From NCBI RefSeq assembly GCF_004570345.1, contig NZ_SPQM01000039.1, positions 1 through 37,023 of the forward strand: a DNA stretch of 37,023 bases, read 5' to 3'. The DNA comes from Blastococcus sp. CT_GayMR20. GTDB lineage: Bacteria > Actinomycetota > Actinomycetes > Mycobacteriales > Geodermatophilaceae. Shown here piece by piece: positions 7,622 to 16,162 of the stretch (position 1 is the first letter of the stretch; each line of letters opens with the position of its first letter). Below the pieces are notes generated by a model that saw nothing but the letters and a program-made list of their open reading frames with translations, was not told the DNA's origin and did no database searches. The position numbers and the translations under genes are program-made.

Positions 7622-10600
7622 ACCGCGACCTCGGCGGCCTCCCCGGACGCGGCGAGGAGCACGACGGCCGCCGCCAGCAGACAGCCCGCCGCCACGACGC
7701 CCGGGACGGCGCGCCGGCGCGGGCCGGCCAGCACGGCCAGACCGGTGGTCGCGGCGAGGAGGGCCAGCGCCGCTCCCCCACCGACGAGCGCGGTCCCCGC
7801 CACGGTGCCGAGGACGACGACCCAGCGGGCGGCCCGGCCGCGACCGGACCCCGCCGGACCCCCGCCCCGCCCGGGCACGAGCACGAGGCCGAGCAGCACC
7901 AGAACGGCGACGGCACCCGCGGCCAGGGCTGCGTGGTAGACGGAGCCGGCCCGGAACTCCAGGACCACCTCGCCGGCATCCCCCGCCGGGACGACGTACC
8001 CCTGCTGCCAGCCGTCGACGGTGCGGGCCGCCAGTTCCCGGCCGTCGAGCGTGGCCACCCACCCGGGGTTCACGTTCTCGGGCACCACCAGGAGCGTCGG
8101 CTCGGTTCGCGCGGCCACCGCCACCCGGCGGTGCTCGCGGTCCCACTGCTCGACGTCCACGGCCCGCCGGTCGGCGGCACCCGATGCGCCCGTCCCGGCG
8201 CGGAGCAGGGTGGCCGACCTGACCGCGAAGGCGTCGGTGCTCAGGGCGGCGAACCGGTGCTGTCCCGCGGCGAGCCGGCCGGTCCCCGCGCCCGCGCAGA
8301 GCTGCAGCGGCACCGGCTGAAGGGACCGGAGCGCGGCGACCGTCGTCCGCAGCGCCGTCGGGCGCGGGTCGCCGTCCACCGTGACGACCGGGCCCCGGCC
8401 GCACGGGACGTCGACCACCGCCGTGCCGTCGCCGACGTCCAGGCCGGTGATGCCCAGCTCGCTGACGCCCAGCGGCAGGGTCTCCACCCGGCGCTCGTAC
8501 GGGTCGTAGGACTCGAGCTCCCGCCGGACCGGGAAGGTCAGGGTGAGCCGCTGGGTGGTCACGGGCGCGAACCGGGCGGTCCCGGTCGGGTCGAGGCCGA
8601 CGGTCTGCTCCAGGCCGTCGGCGGTGACACCGACCGCGGTGACGAGCGACGCCGCGGTGTTCGGCGCGAGGCCGACGGCGACCGCGTCGATCGTGCGGGG
8701 CTCGGGCCACGTCAGCGTGAGGCTCGGCCGGGCGTCGTCCTCGTCCGCGACCCACGTCGTCCTCGGGTTGCCGTCCAGCGCGGCGTCCGCGCCTGCGCGA
8801 GGGTCCGGCACCGCGGCACTGCTCGCCTCGACGACGGGCCCGGCAGGGCGCGCAGTGGCGGCGATCAGGGCGTCCAGCGCGGCTCCCGGACGCGGCACGG
8901 CGGTGACGGCCACGTCGAAGCCCGCCGGGGAGGCGACCGTGAAGACGCGGTCGATGCCGGCGACCTCCTCGGCGGACCGGACCAGGTCAGGGCTGCAGCG
9001 CGGCCGCCCGCCCGCCTCGCTCGCGCACCCGGAGGTGGCCGGGTGCCCGGCGTCGAAGGCGTACGCGGCGGCAGCCGCTGCCGGCGCCGGGGTCACGACG
9101 GTGCGCGTCACCTCGAGACCGGGGATCTCGACCTCGGCCAGCGCGAGGTTCGCGGTGGTCTCCCCCGGCACGTCGAGGGTCAGCCGCGAGGTGTCGCCGG
9201 CCGGGAGCGGGATGCGCTGCGGAGCGGTCGTGTCGGCGAGCTCCATCGTGCGGGAGCCGCCGTCCGTGGTGACCCGTAGCCGTGCCGGCGGAGCGCCGGC
9301 CGAGTCCGGCTCGTCGGCCAGCCGGACGACGATCGCGCGGGCGGCGATGGGCCGGTCGGTCTCGATCCGCCACCAGACCCGCTGCGGGTCCCCCAGCCGG
9401 TCGGCCGGGCGCCAGGCCGTGGTCGGGTCCCCGTCGATCGCGGCGTAGGGCTGGTCACCGACGTGCGCGCCCCCCGCGCTGTCCGCGTCCGAGGCCGAGC
9501 TCGACGCCGCGAGGGTGCCCCCGTCGATCCGGACGACGCTCTCGGCCAGCTCGGCGCCGGGATAGGTGTAGTCGCGCTCGGGACCGTCGAAGCGGCGGGG
9601 ATCGGTGGTGGTGAGGCCGGCCGAGACGGCGTCCGCGGTGCGTCCGTAGGCGCGTTCGCGGCGCACCTGCGCGTCACTGACCAGCACGGTGCCCGGGACC
9701 TCGGCGGACCCGTCGGCCAGCAGCGCCGGGCGCCCCGTCACCAGTCCGCGGTCCTCCAGCGCGAGCAGCCCGTCGGGCCCTCCGGCGACCGACACGGCGT
9801 CGGACAACGGTGCCGTGTACGCCCGGGGCGCCGCGCCGGCGACGGCGTAGACCTCGACGGCCGGGCGCGGTGGCGTCAGGTACGAGTCGAGGATCCGGCC
9901 GAAGAGCTGCGTCTCGGACGGGACCTGCGGCCCGAAGGCCGCCACGCGGCCGATGCCGGGCGAGTTCCGCAGCGCCTGCTGGACCAGGATCGGCCGGATC
10001 GAGCCGACGCCGCCGGAGTCGAGGTCGTTGCGCACCACCAGGTGCGAGATGCCGGCGCGGGCCAGATGGCCGGCCAGGCCGGCGGAGCCCTCGCCGCGGG
10101 CCAGCCGCTCCTCCACCGCGTCCAGCACGCGGATGTGCGCGGGGGCGCTCAGCGGGATGGCGCTGCGGACCGTCCAGGGCGAGTCGGCGAGGGCCTGCAT
10201 CGGCTCGTCGGAGGTGCTGCCCCAGATGTAGGTGCCGAAGGACGAGGCCGGCAGCAGCAGCGCGCGGCCGCTGGGCCGCGCGTCGGCGAGGTACTCGGCC
10301 GTCTCCTCCCAGTAGCCGGGGATCGTCTCGAACCCCGTGGGTGGGGACAGCCGGCCGCCGATCGCCGGCGACGCCGTGGTGACCAAGGCCAGGACGACGG
10401 CCACCACCCCGGCCCGCCCGACGAGGCGACCCGGCCCGGGACGGCGGACGCGCACCACCAGCACGCCGACCACGTGGGCCACCCCCAGGGCGAGCGGCAG
10501 CCGCAGCACCGGGTCGAACTTGTGCACGTTCCGCATCGGCGCGAGCACGCCGTCGAGCGCCTCGTGGAGCGGCCCGGCGAGGAGGCCCTCCACGGCGCCA

Positions 10601-11682
10601 CGGTGGCCCAGCGTCACCAGGGCCAGTCCGGCGAGGAGGCCCAGCACCAGCCAGGCCCGCTCGGGCAGCCGCGGCCAGGCGAGGCCGAGCAGCCCGGCCG
10701 ATGCCAGCAGGACCGTCGCGAGGATCGGTGCGACGTCGTGCACCAGGGTCCAGCCCGTCGGCCAGATGGGGCCCTTGCCGTCGGCGAGGTAGGCGACCCA
10801 CTGGGTGGTGCCGCGCAGCGTCGACAGCAGGCCGGTCGGCGTCGTGGTGATCGCCGCCGTCTCGATGTAGTCGAGGAACGGGGGGCTGTACTGCCGCAGC
10901 AGGAGCAGCGGGCCGGCCCACCACGCCGTGGCCAGCCCGACCGCGGCGACCCACCAGCCGATCAGCCGGCGCCGGCGGGGACCGGCCGGCCGGGTGAGCA
11001 GGAACAGCACCGCCAGCGGCAGCACCGCCGACGTCGCCACGGCGTTCACGCCGCCGACGCAGAACACGGCGAGCCCGGACAGGGCGGCCGCCCGGCGGGG
11101 CGAGCCGCCGCGCGCACCGGCGACCAGCGGGATCAGCACCCACGGCGCCAGCGCCATCGGCAGCACCTCGATCGAGGTGGCGCCCAGGCCCATCAGCATG
11201 CGCGGGGCCAGCGCGTAGGCCAGCGCCCCGATCAGGCGCGACGTCGGGGTGCCGATGCCGAGGCGGCGGGCCAGCAGGGCCAGACCCAGGAACGCGACGC
11301 TGAGCAGCAGGGCCATCCAGAGCCGCTGCACCACCCAGGCCGGCAGCCCGGCGCCCTGCCCCACGCCGAAGAACGGCCCCATCGGGAAGAGGTAGCCGTA
11401 GGCCTGGTTCTGCACCTGCCCCGCGAAGCCCTCCGGCTCCCAGAGGGTCAGCGCCCGGTCCAGCCAACCCCACGGGTCGATCGTCAGGTCGAGCTTGGTG
11501 TCCGGGACGATCCGCCCGGGCTGCTGGGCCAGGGTGAGCGCCAGGAAGCCGAGGCAGACGGTGGCCCAGCGGACACGTTCGGCCATCGGCAGCCGACGGC
11601 CGCCCTCCGGTGGGGGCGGCTGGTCGCGCGGGGCGTCGGGCGACGCACCGGACGTGTCCGGACGGAGGAGCAGAGTGGCCAT
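7498..11682 (-). CDS. AftD-like alpha-(1->3)-arabinofuranosyltransferase (GT-C, DUF3367)
   Basis: 1394 residues, close to mycobacterial AftD (~1400). The N-terminal ~450 residues are a multi-helix GT-C module starting RWATVCLGFLALTLAQQPGR, then PDTKLDLTIDPWGWL (residues 60-74), the conserved first periplasmic loop with the likely catalytic Asp, and YGYLFPMGPFF. A long extracytoplasmic part follows with two discoidin/F5-8C-like carbohydrate-binding regions, around 700-810 (AIDGDPTTAWRPADR) and 960-1060 (ALDGNPRTTWVADE). C-terminal helices occupy about 1285-1375. Known role: adds Araf branches to arabinogalactan or related glycans from decaprenyl-phospho-arabinose. ATG 11682 has no clear ribosome site; ATG at about 11586 (MAERVRW) is an alternative. 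The last 12-40 codons overlap the acyltransferase gene. Confidence 0.85.
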   Translation of the reverse strand: MATLLLRPDTSGASPDAPRDQPPPPEGGRRLPMAERVRWATVCLGFLALTLAQQPGRIVPDTKLDLTIDPWGWLDRALTLWEPEGFAGQVQNQAYGYLFPMGPFFGVGQGAGLPAWVVQRLWMALLLSVAFLGLALLARRLGIGTPTSRLIGALAYALAPRMLMGLGATSIEVLPMALAPWVLIPLVAGARGGSPRRAAALSGLAVFCVGGVNAVATSAVLPLAVLFLLTRPAGPRRRRLIGWWVAAVGLATAWWAGPLLLLRQYSPPFLDYIETAAITTTPTGLLSTLRGTTQWVAYLADGKGPIWPTGWTLVHDVAPILATVLLASAGLLGLAWPRLPERAWLVLGLLAGLALVTLGHRGAVEGLLAGPLHEALDGVLAPMRNVHKFDPVLRLPLALGVAHVVGVLVVRVRRPGPGRLVGRAGVVAVVLALVTTASPAIGGRLSPPTGFETIPGYWEETAEYLADARPSGRALLLPASSFGTYIWGSTSDEPMQALADSPWTVRSAIPLSAPAHIRVLDAVEERLARGEGSAGLAGHLARAGISHLVVRNDLDSGGVGSIRPILVQQALRNSPGIGRVAAFGPQVPSETQLFGRILDSYLTPPRPAVEVYAVAGAAPRAYTAPLSDAVSVAGGPDGLLALEDRGLVTGRPALLADGSAEVPGTVLVSDAQVRRERAYGRTADAVSAGLTTTDPRRFDGPERDYTYPGAELAESVVRIDGGTLAASSSASDADSAGGAHVGDQPYAAIDGDPTTAWRPADRLGDPQRVWWRIETDRPIAARAIVVRLADEPDSAGAPPARLRVTTDGGSRTMELADTTAPQRIPLPAGDTSRLTLDVPGETTANLALAEVEIPGLEVTRTVVTPAPAAAAAAYAFDAGHPATSGCASEAGGRPRCSPDLVRSAEEVAGIDRVFTVASPAGFDVAVTAVPRPGAALDALIAATARPAGPVVEASSAAVPDPRAGADAALDGNPRTTWVADEDDARPSLTLTWPEPRTIDAVAVGLAPNTAASLVTAVGVTADGLEQTVGLDPTGTARFAPVTTQRLTLTFPVRRELESYDPYERRVETLPLGVSELGITGLDVGDGTAVVDVPCGRGPVVTVDGDPRPTALRTTVAALRSLQPVPLQLCAGAGTGRLAAGQHRFAALSTDAFAVRSATLLRAGTGASGAADRRAVDVEQWDREHRRVAVAARTEPTLLVVPENVNPGWVATLDGRELAARTVDGWQQGYVVPAGDAGEVVLEFRAGSVYHAALAAGAVAVLVLLGLVLVPGRGGGPAGSGRGRAARWVVVLGTVAGTALVGGGAALALLAATTGLAVLAGPRRRAVPGVVAAGCLLAAAVVLLAASGEAAEVAVQLLALAAVTAVASSLLAGEPGTRLSGTTVRQRRSGRSTST

Positions 11683-11739
11683 GGCGGGACGAGCGAGGAG
11701 GGCGGCGGTCCACCGGGGTGGACCACCCTCCTCAGTCGG

Positions 11740-12723
11740 TCACTGGACCTGCGGTTCCCGGACGGGGGCCGCCTCGAAGGACTCCTCGTGGTGGGCGCCG
11801 GCCGCCTGGCCGCGGCGGATCAGCAGGGCGCCGATGAGGAGGAAGACGAGCCCGAGGACGGCGAGCGAGAGCGGCAGGACCGTCTTCACCAGGTTGATCT
11901 GGCTCCGGTAGTCCTCCGCCCGCTCGACGCCGGCGGCGATGGTGTCCTCGCTGCCGGCGAAGTCCCCGGCCAGGATCGTCACGCCCGTCTCGCCGTCGGG
12001 ACCGCGCACCACGGTGTTCGGGTGCTCCTCCGAGGTCACGATGACGCCGCTGGTCGGCTCCACCCAGATGACCCGCTCGTTGGAGTAGACGACCTCGGCC
12101 TCGACCGTGCCCGTGCCGTCGGCACCGGCCATGGCCGCAGGCAGGTCGGCGGTGCGGACGACGGTCTCCGGGATGGACATCTCGAAGCGGTACGTCTCGA
12201 GGCCGCCCACCTCCTCGACCCCCTCGAAGGTCGCCGGGAACGCGGCCCGGGCGGTGCTGTTGAAGACGTCGTAGTCCCGCTCCTCGGTGCCGAAGGGGAA
12301 CGTGAGCGTCAGCCCCTCGACCGAGACCTTGCGGTCGTAGTCGACGTGGTCGATGTCGTCGCACGCCACGGCCACGGCCTCGCGGCGGTCGAGGCAGACG
12401 CGGTAGGTGCCGGCGTTGAGCAGGGTGCCGTCGGTCGAGGTGATCGTGGAGCCGAAGTTCCAGACCGCGACGTCCTCGTTCGCCGCACCCTGCGTCGGGT
12501 CGCCCACGACCTTCTGGCGGACGTCGGCCTCGAGTCCGGTCAGCTGCTCACCGGCGGCGATGTCGAACCAGCTGATGTCGGTGCCGACCGCGGTCGGCGC
12601 GGCCTCCTGGTCGAGCGGCAGCTTGACCAGCGCCGGCTCCAGGAACAGTCGGACGGCGAGGGCCCCGGCGAGCAGGAAAGCTCCCAGACCCAGCAAGCCC
12701 AGCCCGATGGCGCGTCCTCGCAT
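11740..12723 (-). CDS. DUF3068 (PorA-family) membrane-anchored protein
   Basis: 327 residues. An N-terminal helix (RAIGLGLLGLGAFLLAGALAVRLF, about 4-28) leads into an extracytoplasmic beta-rich domain with YRVCLDRREAVAVACDDI (paired Cys), TLTFPFGTEERDYDVFNSTARAAFPATF, and VYSNERVIWVEPTSGVIV. It ends in a C-terminal helix (LPLSLAVLGLVFLLIGALLI) and a charged tail. This two-anchor layout is the DUF3068 family found next to arabinan genes in actinobacteria; 'porin PorA' is an automatic name and unproven. ATG 12723 is 11 bp after AGGAGG; a longer frame to 12864 is not needed. It lies 57 bp upstream of AftD on the same strand, so the two probably form one transcript. Confidence 0.82.
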   Translation of the reverse strand: MRGRAIGLGLLGLGAFLLAGALAVRLFLEPALVKLPLDQEAAPTAVGTDISWFDIAAGEQLTGLEADVRQKVVGDPTQGAANEDVAVWNFGSTITSTDGTLLNAGTYRVCLDRREAVAVACDDIDHVDYDRKVSVEGLTLTFPFGTEERDYDVFNSTARAAFPATFEGVEEVGGLETYRFEMSIPETVVRTADLPAAMAGADGTGTVEAEVVYSNERVIWVEPTSGVIVTSEEHPNTVVRGPDGETGVTILAGDFAGSEDTIAAGVERAEDYRSQINLVKTVLPLSLAVLGLVFLLIGALLIRRGQAAGAHHEESFEAAPVREPQVQ

Positions 12724-12778
12724 GCGGATGGCTCCTCCTGATTCGTCGCGACAACTCCACTGGTGTCGCAGCGCGGCA

Positions 12779-12807
12779 ACACTACTGGCGAGTAGCGGAA
12801 CGACCAA
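12779..12807 (-). promoter_or_regulatory. Sigma-A-like promoter for the DUF3068-AftD transcript
   Basis: Read on the minus strand, TTGGTC (12807-12802) is separated by exactly 17 bp from TAGTGT (12784-12779), a good -35/-10 pair. The predicted start is near 12772, leaving a ~50-base leader with AGGAGG before the ATG at 12723. A short CTACT-GGCG-AGTAG repeat (12782-12795) overlaps the -10. Confidence 0.55.
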
Positions 12808-12838
12808 TACGACCTCGGGAAGAAGCGCGCCCACGGGT

Positions 12839-12909
12839 GGTACCGCCGCGTACCAAGGCCGCAACTGTCACCCTCCCGGGTGACGGTGGCGACGGTACGC
12901 GCCCGTACC
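12839..12909. promoter_or_regulatory. Cluster of three inverted repeats in the divergent DUF3068/GT4 spacer
   Basis: Two copies of GGTAC-N6-GTACC (12839-12854 and 12894-12909) start 55 bp apart and flank GTCACCC-N4-GGGTGAC (12867-12884). All arms are perfect. They lie just upstream of the leftward promoter at 12779-12807, in the 397-bp spacer between two envelope-glycan genes, and look like paired operator sites of one regulator. The rest of the spacer (12910-13120) shows no further supported element except a -10-like TAGTCT. Confidence 0.5.
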
Positions 12910-13108
12910 GGACGGCGGACCCACACCGCCGCCGCGCTGCCAGGGGCTCACTTCTTGCAAGGGAGACGCAGGTCACGCCGCCGAGCAACCACCGACCTCC
13001 GAGCGGTGCGGAATGCGCGGAAAAGTGCGGCGCGAGATCATGAGAGCCATTTTCGCGCACCCTGCTCTAAGCGGTGAATGGGCTGGCAGGACCGTGGTTA
13101 CTCGCAGG

Positions 13109-13114
13109 TAGTCT
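13109..13114 (+). promoter_or_regulatory. -10-like TAGTCT, possible leaderless start of the GT4 gene
   Basis: TAGTCT ends 6 bases before the GTG at 13121, and no strong Shine-Dalgarno lies nearer than AGGTAG. This spacing fits transcription starting at or next to the GTG (leaderless). No good -35 was found. Confidence 0.3.
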
Positions 13115-13120
13115 CCCGCG

Positions 13121-14494
13121 GTGCACATTCGATCACCGGCGATCGACGTCCTGTTCGTGAACTGGCGGGACGTCACCCACCCCGAGGGCGGTGGATCCGA
13201 GCGCTACGTCCACCGCATGGCCGAGGGGCTGGCCGCCGTGGGCCTGCGCGTCTCCCTGTTCTGCGCCGCCCACGAGCGCGCTCCCGCCCGGGAGACGATG
13301 GGCGGCGTCTCCGTGGTGCGCCGGGGCGGGCGCCTCAGCGTCTACCCACGGGCCCTGCTGCACGTGCTGCGGCACCGGCCCCGGCTCGTGGTCGACGTCC
13401 AGAACGGCCTGCCGTTCGGTAGCACGCTCGGAACACGCCGCCCGGTCGTCGTCCTCGTGCACCACGTGCACCGCGAGCAGTGGCCGATCGTGTTCGGCCG
13501 CCTCGGCGGCGCGATCGGCTGGTGGATCGAGTCGGTGCTCGCGCCGCTGCTCTACCGGCGCAGCCGCTACGTCACCGTCTCGACGGCCACGGCCGAGGAG
13601 CTCGCCGGGCTGGGCATCACCTCCGACCGGCTGGACGTCGTGCGCAACGGCACGGAGCCGGCGCCGGAGGTGGCGGTCGGGCGCTCACCCGAGCCGCGGC
13701 TGGTCGTGCTGGGCCGGCTGGTTCCGCACAAGCGCGTCGAGCACGCCCTCGAGGTCGTGGCCCGCCTGCGCGACCGTTGGCCCGGCCTGCGCCTGTCGGT
13801 CGTCGGCGAGGGCTGGTGGGACGAGCAGCTGCGGGCGCACGCCCGGGCGCTCGGCGTCACCGACCTGGTGGACTTCCTCGGCTACGTCGACGAGCAGGGC
13901 AAGCACCAGGAGCTCGCCCGGTCGTGGGTGCACCTCTGCCCGTCGGTCAAGGAGGGCTGGGGCCTGGTGGTCACCGAGGCCGGCGCCCAGCGCGTCCCCA
14001 CGGTGGGCTACCGCTCGGCGGGCGGCCTGCGCGAGTCGGTGGTCGACGGGCGGACCGGCGTGCTGGTCGACGACCTCGACGAGATGGTGGAGGCGGTGGA
14101 CCGCCTGCTCATGGATGCGGCCGCCCGCGCCCGGATGGGCGAGGCGGCCGCACGGCACGCGGCGGCGTACAGCTGGCCGGCGAGCATCAGTCGCTTCGCC
14201 GGGGTGCTGGCCACCGCCGTTCGGGAATCAGCTCCGGTCGCCGTAGTCCAGGACGTCGATCGGACCCTGCTGGCTCTGCTCCGCCGTGCCGCTGTCCGGG
14301 TTGACGGAAGCCTGCACACCGAGAACGGCAGCGACCCCGAGCGTCGTTCCACCGCCGAGAGCGATGAGAACAGCGACGAGCGTCTTCATTCGGGAACCCT
14401 TTTCCTTGGGGAGCGGCGACGGAGCGTCACCGTAGAGGGCAATGTCGTGGCCGACAACACCGCCCCCACGATCGTGCCCAGCGCGCACGCGTGA
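13121..14494 (+). CDS. Glycosyltransferase family 4 with a C-terminal tail antisense to another gene
   Basis: 457 residues as read. The GT4 fold covers about residues 1-370: acceptor half with NWRDVTHPEGGGSERYVHRMAEGLA (13-37), donor half with LVVLGRLVPHKRVEHAL and VVGEGWWDEQL, and the nucleotide-sugar motif E-x7-E in EGWGLVVTEAGAQR, then GGLRESVVDGRTGVLV. It should transfer a sugar from a nucleotide donor to a lipid or glycan acceptor on the cytoplasmic face. Family similarity stops near 14225; the last ~88 codons run antisense through the whole DUF2613 gene (14228-14389) and the end of the next minus-strand gene. Either the stop codon was lost or the overlap is real. Function is sure at family level, the 3' end is not. 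Confidence 0.82.
   Translation: MHIRSPAIDVLFVNWRDVTHPEGGGSERYVHRMAEGLAAVGLRVSLFCAAHERAPARETMGGVSVVRRGGRLSVYPRALLHVLRHRPRLVVDVQNGLPFGSTLGTRRPVVVLVHHVHREQWPIVFGRLGGAIGWWIESVLAPLLYRRSRYVTVSTATAEELAGLGITSDRLDVVRNGTEPAPEVAVGRSPEPRLVVLGRLVPHKRVEHALEVVARLRDRWPGLRLSVVGEGWWDEQLRAHARALGVTDLVDFLGYVDEQGKHQELARSWVHLCPSVKEGWGLVVTEAGAQRVPTVGYRSAGGLRESVVDGRTGVLVDDLDEMVEAVDRLLMDAAARARMGEAAARHAAAYSWPASISRFAGVLATAVRESAPVAVVQDVDRTLLALLRRAAVRVDGSLHTENGSDPERRSTAESDENSDERLHSGTLFLGERRRSVTVEGNVVADNTAPTIVPSAHA
14228..14389 (-). CDS. DUF2613-family small membrane/secreted protein
   Basis: 53 residues: MKTLVAVLIALGGGTTLGVAAVLGVQASVNP, a single hydrophobic segment (about 3-27) followed by a short polar tail ending QQGPIDVLDYGDRS. 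Size, N-terminus and terminal 'YGDR' match the DUF2613 family (Rv0236A-like in Mycobacterium), which is typically adjacent to aftD. Its ATG overlaps the stop of the upstream membrane-protein gene (ATGA at 14389-14386), and AAGGAAAAGGG precedes it, so translation is well supported. Role unknown. It lies entirely within the antisense tail of the GT4 gene, in codon-aligned register. Confidence 0.85.
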   Translation of the reverse strand: MKTLVAVLIALGGGTTLGVAAVLGVQASVNPDSGTAEQSQQGPIDVLDYGDRS

Positions 14495-16116
14495 ACCAGA
14501 ACGACCACTGTCACCCGACCGGGCGAGGGCGAAGGCGCAGGTCGGGCGCCCGGCACCCGGTACAGGTCGAGGTCGGCGCCGTCCACCACGAGGGGCAGAC
14601 CGGTCACGGCCGCCGGCACCGGACGACCGGGTGTGCCCCGCTCGACGAGCACGAAGCCGATGCCGAGGTCCGCGAGCTCGTCGACGTCGCCGGCCGCCGC
14701 CGCCACGGTCCGCGCACGGGCGTCCTCGCCGCGGACGGGACGGCCGCCCACCACGAGTTCGTCGTCGACGACGGCGGGGCGGGGCAGCCACCGGGGAGCC
14801 GGGTCCAGCTGCGGCCGGTCGGCGTTCCAGCCGAAGGCCCGGTAGGCCCCGAACGGCAGGACGAGGAGGTCGCCGGGACCGTCGTCGGCGGCGAGCGCGT
14901 CGCGCACCCGCTGCCAGTCGGCCGGATAGGCCACCGGCTCCAGCCGTCCGCCGACGCCCCACACGAGGTCGGGCAGCGCGACGATCGGGAGGACGACGGC
15001 CGCCGCGGCCACCAGGCCGGCGGCCGTCTCCCCGTTGCGGCTGCGCGCCGCCCCCGCCAGCCGGCGGGCGCCGAGCCCGGCGCCGACGGCCAGCGGCAGC
15101 GCCCACCAGGCCACCCACTTCTGCCCGTCGCGGAGGAGTCCCGCCCCCGGGACCTCCTCGACCGCGAACTCGAGGACGTCACGGACGCCGGGGAGCGAGC
15201 CGGCCAGTGCGAGGACGAGCCCGGCGAGGCCGAGGAGCACCAGCCGACCGCCGGGACCGGTGCGCGCGGCGCGGCCGGCCCAGCCCGTGACTGCCAGGGC
15301 GAGCAGCAGCAGGGTGAGGACGGGGAGCAGGACGTTGTCGCGGCTGGCCGGCACCGCACCGCCGTTCCAGATGCCCCCGGTGCCCAGCAGGGACACCAGG
15401 GTGCCGCCCCAGCCCTCCGCGCGGGCAGCGAAGGCGGCCACCCCCGCGGGGTCCGACGCCCCGCCGGACGGGTGCAGGAACCCGCCGACGATCCACGGCA
15501 GGGAGAGGGCGAGCACGGCACCTCCCGCCGCGAGGAGCCGGGGGCGGCCGACGAGGACCACCACGACGCCGACGGCCAGCAGGCTCCCGGTGGGGGTGAG
15601 CGCGGCCGGGGCGCAGACCAGGATCAGCCGCGCGAGGGCGTCCGGCCGCCCCTCGCGAACGTGCAGCGCCGAGCGGGCGATCCACGGCAGCGCCGCGTAG
15701 GCCAGCAGCAGGGTCCAGTGCCCGATGAGCAATCGCTCGGCGAGGTAGGGACTCCACCCGTACACGAGGCCGGCGACCGCACCGGCGAGGCCGCGCCGTC
15801 CGTCGGGACCGGCCGGGACGAGCCGGGCCGCGCCGAGCACCGCGGCGAGGACGGTGCCGAACAGCACCGCCTTCTGCACCAGGTCGCCCGGCACCACCGT
15901 CGTGACCAGCGCCATGACCGAGTCCACGGGCACCGCCCGCGGCAGCGTGCCGCCGAGCCCCAGGGCGTCGAGGTCCAGGTCCTGGCGGGGAACGAAGACC
16001 ATGTCGCGGAGGAGGACGAAGCCGGGCGCGAGCACCGGAGCCGTCACCAGCAGCGCCACGACCAGGGCCGTGGCCCGCGCGGGCCACGGCGAGGGCTCCG
16101 GCCGGGTCCACTCCAT
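14386..16116 (-). CDS. Multi-pass GT-C-like integral membrane protein
   Basis: 576 residues with roughly 11-12 transmembrane helices. The first extracytoplasmic loop carries RDMVFVPRQDLDLDALGLGG (about 37-56), followed by LVYGWSPYLAERLLIGHWTLLLAYAALPW, a layout like the N-terminal GT-C modules of AftD-type arabinosyltransferases, with Asp residues where a catalytic Asp is expected. A late soluble segment (about 410-540) precedes a final hydrophobic helix and a basic tail. GGAGGGGGGG lies immediately upstream of ATG 16116. It is coupled to DUF2613 by ATGA. Membership of the GT-C superfamily is inference from topology and context; no donor can be named. Confidence 0.7.
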   Translation of the reverse strand: MEWTRPEPSPWPARATALVVALLVTAPVLAPGFVLLRDMVFVPRQDLDLDALGLGGTLPRAVPVDSVMALVTTVVPGDLVQKAVLFGTVLAAVLGAARLVPAGPDGRRGLAGAVAGLVYGWSPYLAERLLIGHWTLLLAYAALPWIARSALHVREGRPDALARLILVCAPAALTPTGSLLAVGVVVVLVGRPRLLAAGGAVLALSLPWIVGGFLHPSGGASDPAGVAAFAARAEGWGGTLVSLLGTGGIWNGGAVPASRDNVLLPVLTLLLLALAVTGWAGRAARTGPGGRLVLLGLAGLVLALAGSLPGVRDVLEFAVEEVPGAGLLRDGQKWVAWWALPLAVGAGLGARRLAGAARSRNGETAAGLVAAAAVVLPIVALPDLVWGVGGRLEPVAYPADWQRVRDALAADDGPGDLLVLPFGAYRAFGWNADRPQLDPAPRWLPRPAVVDDELVVGGRPVRGEDARARTVAAAAGDVDELADLGIGFVLVERGTPGRPVPAAVTGLPLVVDGADLDLYRVPGARPAPSPSPGRVTVVVLVHACALGTIVGAVLSATTLPSTVTLRRRSPRKRVPE

Positions 16117-16162
16117 GCGCCCCCCCTCCGCTGGTCATCCGGCTGCGCCGGGTCACCGGCCG

